Shown piece by piece: positions 50,661 to 58,480 of a stretch of 64,000 nucleotides of DNA; within the stretch, counting starts at the first letter, position 1, and every line of letters begins with the position of its first letter. Location of the stretch: the NCBI RefSeq assembly GCF_947487575.1, contig NZ_CANKXG010000013.1, forward strand, positions 46,397-110,396, written 5' to 3'. The notes beneath the pieces are model-generated. The model searched no databases. It worked only from the letters and a program-made list of their open reading frames with translations, and had not been told where the DNA came from. The DNA is from an uncultured Algibacter sp. (GTDB taxonomy: Bacteria > Bacteroidota > Bacteroidia > Flavobacteriales > Flavobacteriaceae). Both the position numbers and the translations under genes were made by a program.

Positions 50661-51383
50661 TTATTTTTCGATTAATGTTAAGACGTACTCGTAGCCTAAC
50701 CCGAAAGCGATGGCTAAACCGAAACTGATGAGTGAGCCGATGAGGATGTACTCGGTGAGTTTGCGGTCTTTGGCTTTGGATAAATCGCTGAAACGGAATA
50801 CCGATTTTGCGGTGATGAGGAAACCGACACCTTCCCAGTGGTTTGTGATGATGAACATGAATACGAAAAGGCGCTCGAGAACTCCTATATATGCGCCGGC
50901 ATCTTCAAGTGTTGATTCTTTGTTGTATTCGGATAAATCCCATTTGGATATTATGGTTCGCATGATGATTGCTGATGCTTTTGTGATTCCGAGTAAACAG
51001 GTTAAAAACAGGAGTGTTTTTGGTTGGAACAGGAACTCTAAATTGATGTTGTAAGGTTGATAGATTTTAACTACCAAGGCTATAACTAGGAGGTGTGCGA
51101 GTTGGTCTAAACCAAATAGCAGACGAGGATTTATTTTGGTGTTGAGGTGGAGTTTTATAATGTCGATTATGTAATGCGAAACGGGGATGATGATTAAGGC
51201 TAACCAATATTTAAAATTGAATTGTAGGAGTACAATTAGTGCTATAACATGAATTAAAATATGCCAATAGAGGTACTTGGATTTGTGTTTGTGTTTTTCC
51301 TTGTGCTGAACCCATTTGTAGGGCTGAAATAGGAAATCGCCAATGGCATGGGCTAGTATAAGTTTTATGGCTAGGGTTAACAT
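50661..51383 (-). CDS. DUF3307 membrane protein
   Basis: The opening LAIKLILAHAIGDFLFQPYKWVQHKEKHKHKSKYLYWHILIH is the DUF3307 hallmark (HxxGDF and a His-rich loop). About seven membrane segments follow. The family is widespread and uncharacterised; it often stands next to a SatD protein. The start overlaps the satD stop by seven bases, so translation is coupled. The conserved acidic and His residues in the membrane hint at a transport or enzymatic role, which is inference. Confidence 0.87.
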   Translation of the reverse strand: MLTLAIKLILAHAIGDFLFQPYKWVQHKEKHKHKSKYLYWHILIHVIALIVLLQFNFKYWLALIIIPVSHYIIDIIKLHLNTKINPRLLFGLDQLAHLLVIALVVKIYQPYNINLEFLFQPKTLLFLTCLLGITKASAIIMRTIISKWDLSEYNKESTLEDAGAYIGVLERLFVFMFIITNHWEGVGFLITAKSVFRFSDLSKAKDRKLTEYILIGSLISFGLAIAFGLGYEYVLTLIEK

Positions 51384-51979
51384 AGGCTTTGTATTTGGGT
51401 TTTGTAATAGTCTAGTAGTTTTGAAATCTCATCGAAACCTGCTCTTTTAAGGCCTTGGCTGATGTTGCCTTGGGTTTTATTTTGGATTTTGGCTAATTGA
51501 TTTTGGTTTAAATCTGGGTTTTCTAAAGTTGTTTTTACCAATATTGCTGTGGTGCTAGACCAATTATTTATGGTTAATTGTGCTAATTCTAGCATGATGT
51601 TTAATGCTGTATCAAAGCTATTGAAAGGTGATTTTATGGCTAATGTTGTTTTTTTTAGATTCTCGAAACACTCGCCAGAGTTTATAAAGGCACTTCCGTT
51701 GGATTCGGTAATGTTTTTAGATTGATATGTTTTTTCGCCTATACCAATGGCAAGACGTACATCTAAATGTTCAAATTGTTTTATAGTGGCTTTTATAAGC
51801 ATACATGCTTGTAAGGCTTGTTCTGGTTGTACTTCTAGTTGAAAACTATCGCCTCTGTAAACTTCCCATGTTTTTGGTGTTTTACCAAAACTATTAAGCG
51901 TGTTTTTAAGTGCTTCTAGCCAGTTTTTTGGAGTGCTTTTTTTAGAGTTTATAATATCTCCTGTTATTATACTTGTCAT
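51377..51979 (-). CDS. SatD-family putative transcription regulator
   Basis: The N-terminal domain starts SIITGDIINSKKS, and VRLAIGIGEK near 76 recalls the core strand of nucleotide-cyclase-like folds. The C-terminal part LNQNQLAKIQNKTQGNISQGLKRAGFDEISKLLDYY (about 155-192) is a helix-turn-helix. A SatD protein plus DUF3307 is a recurrent pair. The gene has a good Bacteroidetes promoter, and next to it an array of 28-base direct repeats, which makes autoregulation likely. The ligand that might be sensed is unknown. Confidence 0.82.
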   Translation of the reverse strand: MTSIITGDIINSKKSTPKNWLEALKNTLNSFGKTPKTWEVYRGDSFQLEVQPEQALQACMLIKATIKQFEHLDVRLAIGIGEKTYQSKNITESNGSAFINSGECFENLKKTTLAIKSPFNSFDTALNIMLELAQLTINNWSSTTAILVKTTLENPDLNQNQLAKIQNKTQGNISQGLKRAGFDEISKLLDYYKTQIQSLC

Positions 51980-51999
51980 GATTTGGTATAAGATAGTAT

Positions 52000-52030
52000 C
52001 AAATGTATCATTTTTATAGAAGAATACAAA
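52000..52030 (-). promoter_or_regulatory. satD promoter: TTTG - 19 bases - TACATTTG
   Basis: On the minus strand TTTG (52030-52027) and TACATTTG (52007-52000) are separated by 19 bases, an excellent match to the Bacteroidetes -33/-7 consensus. The start codon lies 20 bases downstream of the -7 box. The operator-like repeats begin right next to the -33 box. Confidence 0.8.
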
Positions 52031-52032
52031 AT

Positions 52033-52116
52033 TATTAGCTTAAAAACTAATAATATAAAATATTAGCTTAATGAGTAATAATTTTGATTATTAGTTAAAA
52101 TGATGATATTTAGTAG
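52033..52116. promoter_or_regulatory. Three direct repeats of TATTAG(C/T)TTAA with 28-base period, operator-like
   Basis: TATTAG occurs at 52033, 52061 and 52089, exactly 28 bases apart; the first two units agree at about 21 of 28 bases. The first unit also forms an inverted repeat, TTATTAG-8-CTAATAA (52032-52053). The array begins three bases upstream of the satD -33 box and lies between satD and mscL, so a regulator such as SatD could act on both. Confidence 0.7.
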
Positions 52117-52209
52117 CGCTATTTTAAAGTAATTGTGACTATGTCTTTTAAGTTGCTTTTTCTGTTTAAAGGATTAAAAATCCCAATTACAATCTAATCC
52201 CAATTATAA

Positions 52210-52217
52210 TATCTTTG
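52210..52217 (+). promoter_or_regulatory. -7 box (TATCTTTG) for mscL
   Basis: TATCTTTG is an exact TAnnTTTG match that ends 27 bases before the mscL start. Confidence 0.55.
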
Positions 52218-52244
52218 CATCTGAAAATATAATAGGGTTTAGGT

Positions 52245-52688
52245 ATGAAATTATTTAAGGAATTTAAAGAGTTTGCTGTAAAAGGAAACATGATGGATAT
52301 GGCTATTGGTATCATCATTGGTGCATCTTTCAATAAAGTGATTGATGTATTGGTGAAAAAAATATTTCTGCCGCCATTATCTTTGTTAACTGATGGTGTG
52401 AATTTTCAGAATAAAAGAATCATTTTAAAAGATGCTGTTAGTGATGCTTCAGGTACTGTTTTAACGGATGAGGTTGCCATAGGTTATGGTGCTTTAGGGG
52501 AAGCATTATTGGATTTTATCATTATTGGATTTACGGTTTTTATTGTGGTGAAGTTTATGAATAGATTAAGGAATAAAGCTCAGGATACTAAAGATACTAC
52601 CGTTGTAACACCAAAGGATATTGAGTTATTATCGCATCTTACAGAACTTATGGAAGAGCAAAATGCCTTGTTAAAGGCAAAACAATAG
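52245..52688 (+). CDS. mscL: Large-conductance mechanosensitive channel MscL
   Basis: MscL opens under high membrane tension to release solutes. The opening KEFKEFAVKGNMMDMAIGIIIGASFNKVIDVLVKKIFLPPLSLL carries the GNxxD and pore helix motifs. A second membrane helix spans about 85-105, and a C-terminal helical bundle ends the protein. The loop between the helices (residues about 50-80) is longer than in E. coli MscL, and the total of 147 residues is slightly above usual. The satD repeat array lies 130 bases upstream. Confidence 0.95.
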   Translation: MKLFKEFKEFAVKGNMMDMAIGIIIGASFNKVIDVLVKKIFLPPLSLLTDGVNFQNKRIILKDAVSDASGTVLTDEVAIGYGALGEALLDFIIIGFTVFIVVKFMNRLRNKAQDTKDTTVVTPKDIELLSHLTELMEEQNALLKAKQ

Positions 52689-52700
52689 TTATTACGTATT

Positions 52701-52856
52701 ATGGCAAAAACAGGTAGAGAAAAGAATACTAAGAATAAAGCGAAACATTCTAAGTTGATGAATCAGAAGAAGAATAAAAAGAAATCTGAAGCTGTGTTGC
52801 GGAAGGAGCGCTTGAAGGCTATTATTTTGAAATCTAAAGAAGCAAGTAAGGATTAA
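52701..52856 (+). CDS. 51-residue strongly basic protein
   Basis: A short open frame from ATG 52701 encodes MAKTGREKNTKNKAKHSKLM and then a Lys-rich stretch ending in RKERLKAIILKSKEASKD. It follows mscL by 12 bases and ends in TAA overlapping the stop region of the convergent HAD gene by four bases. The strong Lys bias and helix-forming second half suggest a ribosome- or nucleic acid-associated peptide. I believe short basic proteins of this type are common next to flavobacterial housekeeping genes. Confidence 0.7.
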   Translation: MAKTGREKNTKNKAKHSKLMNQKKNKKKSEAVLRKERLKAIILKSKEASKD

Positions 52857-53509
52857 AGAAGGTTTTTTATTTTACTAAACGCAATGGCTTTAAAATCTTT
52901 AATAACCATATCAGCTTTTGAATAGTCTTGGTTTTTAGAATGAAAACTATCAAAACCTACACAGAAAATACCTGCACCTTTTGCAGCTTCAACACCGTTG
53001 GTTGAATCTTCAATAACAATACATTTGTCTTTTGAAAACCCTGTAGCTTCAGCAGCTTTAATAAAAATTTCGGGGTGTGGTTTAGATTGTTTTAAATCGC
53101 CACCACTTAGTTTAGCTACAAAATATTGGTTTAAATTAAACCTGTCAAATATTTGATTAATACTCGTCATAGCTGCAGAAGATGCTAGTACTAAAGTAAG
53201 TCCGTTGCTATGGTAATCTTTTATTAAATCTAAAACGCCATCAATAAGCCCTAAATCAGAATTGCTGTAAAAAAAGTGTTTGTAATGTTTACGTTTTATG
53301 GCTACAAGAGTTTCTGGGGATTGCTCTAAATTAAAATGGTCGCATAAACGTTTACAAATATTGATAGTGGATTGTCCTGTGAAAGATTCGTAAAACTCAG
53401 TTGAAACTTCAATGCCAACTTCGTTAAACATATCATGATAGGCTTTATTATGCATAGGTTCACTATCAATAATAACACCATCCATATCAAAAATAACCGC
53501 TTTTAACAT
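52853..53509 (-). CDS. HAD-family phosphatase (beta-phosphoglucomutase-like)
   Basis: Motif I is AVIFDMDGVIIDSEP (residues 4-18), motif II LVLASSAAMTS near 112, motif III KLSGGDLKQSKPHPEIF near 138 and motif IV CIVIEDSTNGVEAAKGAG near 169. The helical cap (about 18-85) marks subfamily I. These enzymes act on sugar phosphates or on beta-phosphoglucose; the substrate cannot be told. The length of 218 residues is normal. Confidence 0.9.
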   Translation of the reverse strand: MLKAVIFDMDGVIIDSEPMHNKAYHDMFNEVGIEVSTEFYESFTGQSTINICKRLCDHFNLEQSPETLVAIKRKHYKHFFYSNSDLGLIDGVLDLIKDYHSNGLTLVLASSAAMTSINQIFDRFNLNQYFVAKLSGGDLKQSKPHPEIFIKAAEATGFSKDKCIVIEDSTNGVEAAKGAGIFCVGFDSFHSKNQDYSKADMVIKDFKAIAFSKIKNLL

Positions 53510-53687
53510 CTGTAACTTTTTTTGCGAATATATAAGAATTGATGATAACTCACTAGAAAACTATTTTGTAGTTTTGAATACTTATTAAAATGAAATAAAA
53601 ATCAAAGTAAACTCGAAATTTCATCCAAAGAATAAACATAAATCAGGATATGATTTAGACGCTTTATGCGAAACATATCCAGATTTA

Positions 53688-54479
53688 TTGCCTTTTGTTT
53701 TTGAAAATAAGTATCAAACAAAAACGATAGACTTTGCAAATCCTAAAGCTGTTAAAGCTCTAAATACAGCCATATTATTTAAAGACTACAATATTAAGTT
53801 TTGGGAGTTTCCAGATATTAATTTGTGTCCGCCAATTCCTGGGCGTGTGGATTATATTCATCATATAGCTGATTTATTAAAGTCATCTAAAATATTAGAA
53901 AACATTAGTGTTTTGGATGTTGGAACTGGAGCGAGTTGCATTTATCCCATTTTAGGACAAGCTGAATATCATTGGAGTTTTGTTGCTACTGATATTGATG
54001 AAAGGTCATTAGAATTTGCTCAAGAAATCATCGATAAAAATAATTTTACTGATTCTATAACTTTAAGACTTCAAAAAGATACTTCTCAAATTTTAAAAGG
54101 TATTTTAAATAAAGATGATGTGTTTTCAGTATCTATTTGTAATCCGCCATTTTATAAATCTGAAACAGAAGCTTTAGAAGCTACTTCAAGAAAGTTGAAA
54201 GGCTTAAAAAAAGAAGGCGATAAAGTGGTTAGAAATTTTTCAGGTACTCAAAATGAACTATGGTATAAAGGTGGAGAGAAAGCTTTTATCCATAATTATC
54301 TATATGAAAGTTTTTTATTTAAAGAACAGTGTGTTTGGTTTACAACTTTGGTTTCTAAAAAAGATTTGGTAAAAGGCATGTACACCTCTTTAAAGAAATT
54401 AGGTGCTTCAGATATAAAAACAATTAACATGGGACAAGGACAGAAAATTTCACGAATTGTAGCTTGGACTTATAAATAA
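53688..54479 (+). CDS. rlmF: 23S rRNA (adenine-1618 N6)-methyltransferase RlmF, frameshifted N-terminus
   Basis: RlmF methylates A1618 of 23S rRNA. The SAM-binding motif VLDVGTGASCIYPILG lies near residue 77 of this frame and the catalytic NPPFYKSE near 150. The open frame starts at TTG 53688, but homologous-looking sequence (FHPKNKHKSGYDLDALCETYPDL) continues upstream in the same frame to about 53595, where no normal start codon exists. An ATG at 53590 lies one base out of frame: ATGAAATAAAAATC would become M-K-I-K-I if one more A were present. The frame is thus broken by what looks like a single-base deletion in an A run. Confidence 0.85.
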   Translation: MPFVFENKYQTKTIDFANPKAVKALNTAILFKDYNIKFWEFPDINLCPPIPGRVDYIHHIADLLKSSKILENISVLDVGTGASCIYPILGQAEYHWSFVATDIDERSLEFAQEIIDKNNFTDSITLRLQKDTSQILKGILNKDDVFSVSICNPPFYKSETEALEATSRKLKGLKKEGDKVVRNFSGTQNELWYKGGEKAFIHNYLYESFLFKEQCVWFTTLVSKKDLVKGMYTSLKKLGASDIKTINMGQGQKISRIVAWTYK

Positions 54480-54552
54480 AAAGGAACCAAAACGTTTTAA
54501 ATATTTGTCTTGATTCCTTTTCAACTAATAACCAATACTAAAAATTATATTT

Positions 54553-55236
54553 TTATAGTTCTTTTTTTCTCAAATCTATTTTATAAAACAAGCCCAATTG
54601 CAGTCTATGGAGACTTAATTTTTTTATGGCTCTGTTGAGGTAACCAACTTGTACATTTACAGATTTAGAAACGTTAATTCCCAAAGCAGAATAAAATCGA
54701 TTTTCTGAAAAACCAGTTACTTTTTTGGAATTAAGAGTCGTAATATATTCATTGTGAATACGAAAGAATAAGGTTTTATTAAGGGGTATTTTAAGCCCAA
54801 GTCTATATCTCAATCTATTATGTGTGATATTTGAAGTAGATTTGTTTAGGAACCGTTGCTCAGCTCTTAACCTGTGATCTATTGGAAGTTTAAATAGCTT
54901 ATGTTTATAGCCAATCTGTTCAGATAAACGGTTTTCAAAAGTATGTGGGCCATTTGTTTCAAAGCCACTATCAATATCTGCATACCCATAAGCCAATGTA
55001 GTTGTTACTTTAGGTGAAACAGCATAGTTTAGTGAAAGATTATATAAAATAAAGTTGAAATTATCAGCTAACTCATAGTCCCAAGCTTGAATTAAAGTAC
55101 TTATGCTAACTTTATCAGAAACTTTATGATTTCCTAAAAAAGTGAACCAAGATCCTAACTCATCTTCTACAGGAGATTGAGAAAATGTTTTACTGAAACT
55201 AAATATGAAAAATAGTATAGCAATGTAATATTTCAT
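54553..55236 (-). CDS. DUF2490 outer-membrane beta-barrel protein
   Basis: A signal peptide (cleavage near KTFSQ) is followed by repeated amphipathic strands: WFTFLGNHKVSDKVSISTLIQAWDY, NFNFILYNLSLNYAVSPKVTTTLAYGYAD, HRLRAEQRFLNKS and RFYSALGINVSKSVNVQVGYLNRA. This pattern and the aromatic-rich strands are those of DUF2490, a small outer-membrane barrel family. The start is ATG 55236 (MKYYIAILFF); the 19 residues before it are not signal-peptide-like. It may follow the SLC13 gene in one operon. Confidence 0.85.
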   Translation of the reverse strand: MKYYIAILFFIFSFSKTFSQSPVEDELGSWFTFLGNHKVSDKVSISTLIQAWDYELADNFNFILYNLSLNYAVSPKVTTTLAYGYADIDSGFETNGPHTFENRLSEQIGYKHKLFKLPIDHRLRAEQRFLNKSTSNITHNRLRYRLGLKIPLNKTLFFRIHNEYITTLNSKKVTGFSENRFYSALGINVSKSVNVQVGYLNRAIKKLSLHRLQLGLFYKIDLRKKEL

Positions 55237-55280
55237 TTTTTGGTATTTTGAGGGTGTAAATTTTTGTTGAATGTTCTTAT

Positions 55281-57122
55281 TTAAAATGGCCATATCATTG
55301 GAACAAGTACTAGCGATATAATGAAAAATAGAAGTAAAAGTGGAGCGCCTACTTTCATATAGTTCATAAATTTGTAACCTCCAGCGGTCATAACCATTGC
55401 ATTTGTTGTTGTTCCTATTGGCGTTAAAAATGCTGTTGATGCGCTAATAGCAACTACAATCATAAATGGAGCAGGAGATAAGTTTAATGAATTGGCCGCA
55501 AGTATGGCAATAGGAGCCATTAATACAGCAGTTGCAGAGTTGTTTATTACTTGGCTAAATGTTGTAGTTAGTAAAAATATACCTCCTAATAGCATAATAG
55601 GGTGAATGGCTCCTAAATAATCTACTAATGCATTTGCAATTAATTGTGCGGTTCCTGTTTTTTGAAGCGCTATACCCATTGGTATCATGGCAGCAATCAT
55701 TACTACACTTGTCCAACTAATGCCCTTATATGCTTTTGAAATAGGGACACATCCTGTTAATAATACTACGCCTGCTGCAATTAATGCTGCCATAGACCCT
55801 GGAAGAATCTTGAAAACCATAAATACAATCATTAATAACAACGCACCAAGCGCGATGAAAGATTTTGAACTAAGACTATCTACGTTTTTGGCCATTCCTT
55901 CAGGACTACCAATAATAACTAAGTTTTCGTGTTGTTTCTTTAAATCATCAATATGTTCCCAAGTACCACGTATTAAGAAAGCATCGCCAGCCTTTACAGT
56001 AATTTCTTTTTCTAACAATGGTTTTTTGTTTCTGGATGCAGCAAGAAGCTGGATGCCAAAGCGTTTAAAGTAATTGTTTAGCTTGTATTTTCTGCCTACA
56101 AGCATTGAGTTAGGGTTGACAATTACTTCGGTCATACCAACCTCTTGGTTAATAAGATTGTGTTTTAATTCATCAGTAATAGGTTCTAAAGGTAATAGCC
56201 CTAACCTAAACGTAATCATTATTTTATTGATTGCCTCGGTATCTCCTTTTACGGTAATAATATCATGGTATAGAAATTCAGTACTCGGGCTAGGAAACTC
56301 AATAAACTGAGGTATTTTTTTTAATACATTAGGGTGTCTTCTTTTAATTCTTATAATAGTAACATTGTAATCTTTTTCTAATTGCCAAGCTTCTATTTTG
56401 GTGTTTAATAGAGGAGATATTGATCTTACACGTAAGCGGTAATAGTCGCTATCAACTTTATATGCCTCAATCCAATTATGTAATGTAGATTCAATATTTA
56501 CGGGCTTATTATTGGTTTTGTTTTCTGGTAATAATTTATACCCTATATATCTAAAGTATAATAATGCTACAATAAGTAATGGTATACCTATTAATGCAAA
56601 TTCAAAGAATGAAAAGCCTTCAAAACCAGCTTCAACTAATGCATTACTGGCTATAATGTTTGGAGGTGTTCCTGTTAAGGTTAATAATCCACCAGTATTA
56701 GATCCAAATGCTACTGGCATAAGCATTTTAGAAGGTAATGTGCCTATGCTCCAAGCTGAAGAAATAGTTAATGGCATTAGAGTAGCCACAGTACCAGTAT
56801 TACTAACAAACCCTGATAATACACCACCACCAAGTGTTATAATTACTAACAGTTTAGGAACACTTTTGCCCGCCCATTCTACAAATTTCTTACCAGCAAG
56901 CGCAGTCCATCCTGTTTGTGCAATACCTTCTCCAATAATAAACAATGCAGCAATCATAATAACCGTTGGGTTGCTAAAGCCGCTTAAGGTTTCTTTGGAG
57001 TCTAGAATACCTGTTAGGAATAAGCTCAACATAGAAATTAGAGCTACAATATCTGGTGTAAACTTGCCCCAAACAAAAAGCCCAATGGTAATAACTAAAA
57101 TGGTAAGCATTAAATAAATCAT
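55281..57122 (-). CDS. SLC13/DASS-type permease with RCK_C domains
   Basis: Ten or more membrane helices are split by a cytoplasmic middle part. The middle (about residues 210-390) holds two TrkA_C/RCK_C-like domains (YRLRVRSISPLLNTKIEAWQLEKDYNVTIIRI and MTEVIVNPNSMLVGRKYKLNNYFKRFGIQLLAASR). SNTGTVATLMPLTI near 108 and FSQVINNSATAVLMAPIAI near 528 are the SLC13 permease repeats. Such proteins move dicarboxylates or sulfate. The RCK_C part suggests gating by a bound ligand. It is followed by the DUF2490 gene. Confidence 0.9.
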   Translation of the reverse strand: MIYLMLTILVITIGLFVWGKFTPDIVALISMLSLFLTGILDSKETLSGFSNPTVIMIAALFIIGEGIAQTGWTALAGKKFVEWAGKSVPKLLVIITLGGGVLSGFVSNTGTVATLMPLTISSAWSIGTLPSKMLMPVAFGSNTGGLLTLTGTPPNIIASNALVEAGFEGFSFFEFALIGIPLLIVALLYFRYIGYKLLPENKTNNKPVNIESTLHNWIEAYKVDSDYYRLRVRSISPLLNTKIEAWQLEKDYNVTIIRIKRRHPNVLKKIPQFIEFPSPSTEFLYHDIITVKGDTEAINKIMITFRLGLLPLEPITDELKHNLINQEVGMTEVIVNPNSMLVGRKYKLNNYFKRFGIQLLAASRNKKPLLEKEITVKAGDAFLIRGTWEHIDDLKKQHENLVIIGSPEGMAKNVDSLSSKSFIALGALLLMIVFMVFKILPGSMAALIAAGVVLLTGCVPISKAYKGISWTSVVMIAAMIPMGIALQKTGTAQLIANALVDYLGAIHPIMLLGGIFLLTTTFSQVINNSATAVLMAPIAILAANSLNLSPAPFMIVVAISASTAFLTPIGTTTNAMVMTAGGYKFMNYMKVGAPLLLLFFIISLVLVPMIWPF

Positions 57123-57395
57123 ATCTTGTAAATCTTTGTTAAATATAGCACTAAATTAGGGTGCTTAATAATTATGAAGTAAAATTACAGTGGATATATT
57201 CTTATAATTATGACGAATGTCATGCTTTGTATTTTAGGGGTGTTTTTAAACAATTAGTAGTTTTGTAGTGTATAAAATGAAGAAACTATTAACGAATACG
57301 TTTTCGTTATCAAGAGTTTTGAGATATTCCATATTTTTGATGAATATTTTGATGCTTGAGTTGATGAAATCAGAATAAAAAAATAAAATTTAGAT

Positions 57396-58112
57396 ATGAA
57401 ATTAGATATTCTTGCCTTTGGTGCACATCCAGATGATGTAGAATTAGGTTGTGGAGGTACCATAGCTAAAGAAGTAGCGCGTGGGAAAAAAGTTGGTATA
57501 ATAGATTTAACTAGAGGGGAGCTAGGTACTCGAGGTACAGCCAAAACTAGAGATGCGGAAGCGAAGGATGCAGCTAAAATATTAGGTGTTTCGGTTAGAG
57601 AAAACTTAGGGTTTGCTGATGGTTTTTTTGTGAATGATAAAGAACACCAGCTCAAAGTTATTAAAATGATACGAAAGTATCAACCAGAAATTGTTATTTG
57701 TAATGCTATTGACGATAGGCATATTGATCATGGAAAAGGAAGTAAACTCGTTAGTGATGCTTGTTTTTTAAGCGGATTGATAAAAATTAAAACAGATGAT
57801 GATGGCGTATTACAAGATCGATGGCGACCAAAACAAGTATACCACTATATACAATGGAAAAGTTTAAATCCAGATTTAGCAGTTGATGTTTCAGGATTTA
57901 TAGATAAAAAGATGGAATCCGTTTTGGCATATAAAACTCAGTTTTTTAATGTTGATAGTAAAGAACCTGAAACACCAATATCTAGTAAAAATTTTACAGA
58001 TAGTATTATTTATAGGTCTAGAGATTTAGGACGCTTAATAGGTGTGGAGCATGCAGAAGGTTTTACTACAGAGCGTTACGTAGCTGTTGATAGTTTGTTT
58101 GATTTAAAATAG
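57396..58112 (+). CDS. bshB1: Bacillithiol biosynthesis deacetylase BshB1
   Basis: BshB1 removes the acetyl group from GlcNAc-malate in bacillithiol synthesis. The PIG-L motif AHPDDVELGCGGTIAKE lies near residue 11, TRGELGTRGT near 40 and DRHIDHGKGSKL near 109, the second metal site. The BshB1 words YHYIQWKSLNPDLAVDVSGFIDKKMESVLAYKTQF and GVEHAEGF are near the end. The length of 238 residues is typical. A YfiT-type bacillithiol transferase is encoded at 15983-16528. Confidence 0.93.
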   Translation: MKLDILAFGAHPDDVELGCGGTIAKEVARGKKVGIIDLTRGELGTRGTAKTRDAEAKDAAKILGVSVRENLGFADGFFVNDKEHQLKVIKMIRKYQPEIVICNAIDDRHIDHGKGSKLVSDACFLSGLIKIKTDDDGVLQDRWRPKQVYHYIQWKSLNPDLAVDVSGFIDKKMESVLAYKTQFFNVDSKEPETPISSKNFTDSIIYRSRDLGRLIGVEHAEGFTTERYVAVDSLFDLK

Positions 58113-58143
58113 TTAAAAACTTCATTAAAATAATAAAAAAGTC

Positions 58144-58175
58144 TTTGTAATAAAGATTGAAATCAATTACATTTG
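58144..58175 (+). promoter_or_regulatory. Promoter of the tRNA-His region: TTTG - 20 bases - TACATTTG
   Basis: TTTG at 58144-58147 and TACATTTG at 58168-58175 are spaced by 20 bases and match the Bacteroidetes -33/-7 consensus. Transcription from here would run through the two half-copies before the tRNA. Confidence 0.75.
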
Positions 58176-58202
58176 CACACGCATTACAAAATGCAGTTAT
58201 AC

Positions 58203-58269
58203 GGTGGTTCTACACTAGTTAGAGCATTCCTTTTGAAAACTTTTTTAAAGTTTTAGATAAAAGCAACAC
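58203..58269 (+). repeat. Degenerate tRNA-His 5'-half, unit 1
   Basis: The 67-base unit starts GGTGGTTCTACACTAGTTAG and continues AGCATTCC, resembling the first 30 bases of the intact tRNA (GGTGGTTGTAGCTCAGTTGG). The anticodon arm and 3' half are replaced by a hairpin (AAAACTTT-TTT-AAAGTTTT) and AGATAAAAGCAACAC. Confidence 0.7.
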
Positions 58270-58344
58270 GGTGGTGTTCTTCTCTTTGGTTAGAGCAACT
58301 CCTTTTATTAAAGTTTTTTAAACTTTAGATAATAAAAAACACAT
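58270..58344 (+). repeat. Degenerate tRNA-His 5'-half, unit 2
   Basis: The 75-base unit starts GGTGGTGTTC, includes TTGGTTAGAGCAACTCC, then a hairpin (AAAGTTT-TTT-AAACTTT) and AGATAATAAAAAACACAT. It matches unit 1 along its full length apart from small gaps, so these are tandem repeats leading up to the tRNA itself. Confidence 0.7.
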
Positions 58345-58419
58345 GGTGGTTGTAGCTCAGTTGGTTAGAGCATTGGTTTGTGGTACCAAGGGTCGCCGGT
58401 TCGAATCCGGTCTTCCACC
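58345..58419 (+). tRNA. tRNA-His (anticodon GTG)
   Basis: The cloverleaf is complete: D-arm GCTC / GAGC, anticodon stem TTGGT / ACCAA with loop TTGTGGT (anticodon GTG), and T-arm GCCGG-TTCGAAT-CCGGT. The extra 5' G at 58345 pairs with the discriminator C, the hallmark of tRNA-His. The CCA end is not encoded. Two positions of the acceptor stem (GTGGTTG with CTTCCAC) face T with T, which is unusual. Confidence 0.93.
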
Positions 58420-58427
58420 CAAAAAGT

Positions 58428-58460
58428 AAAAGCCTTTCAAGAAATTGAAAGGCTTTTTTT
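58428..58460 (+). terminator. Intrinsic terminator after tRNA-His
   Basis: AGCCTTTCAA and TTGAAAGGCT form a 10-bp stem around GAAA, followed by a T run. It can also serve the convergent M28 peptidase gene. Confidence 0.92.
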
Positions 58461-58480
58461 GTGGTTTTAATCTTGTAGAT

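Noticed and set aside
52033..52116. A short CRISPR array
   Set aside because: The 28-base repeats are direct neighbours with no spacers, they diverge, and no cas gene is present.
56512..57117. A 201-codon plus-strand frame opposite the SLC13 gene
   Set aside because: It is antisense to a well-supported permease, with composition expected of a shadow frame.
57278..57379. A 33-codon frame before bshB1 (MKKLLTNTFSLSRVL)
   Set aside because: It lies in AT-rich DNA without coupling to its neighbours, and nothing in its composition supports coding.
58203..58302. Two additional tRNA genes upstream of tRNA-His
   Set aside because: Only the 5' halves match. The anticodon and T arms are absent, so they cannot fold as tRNAs.
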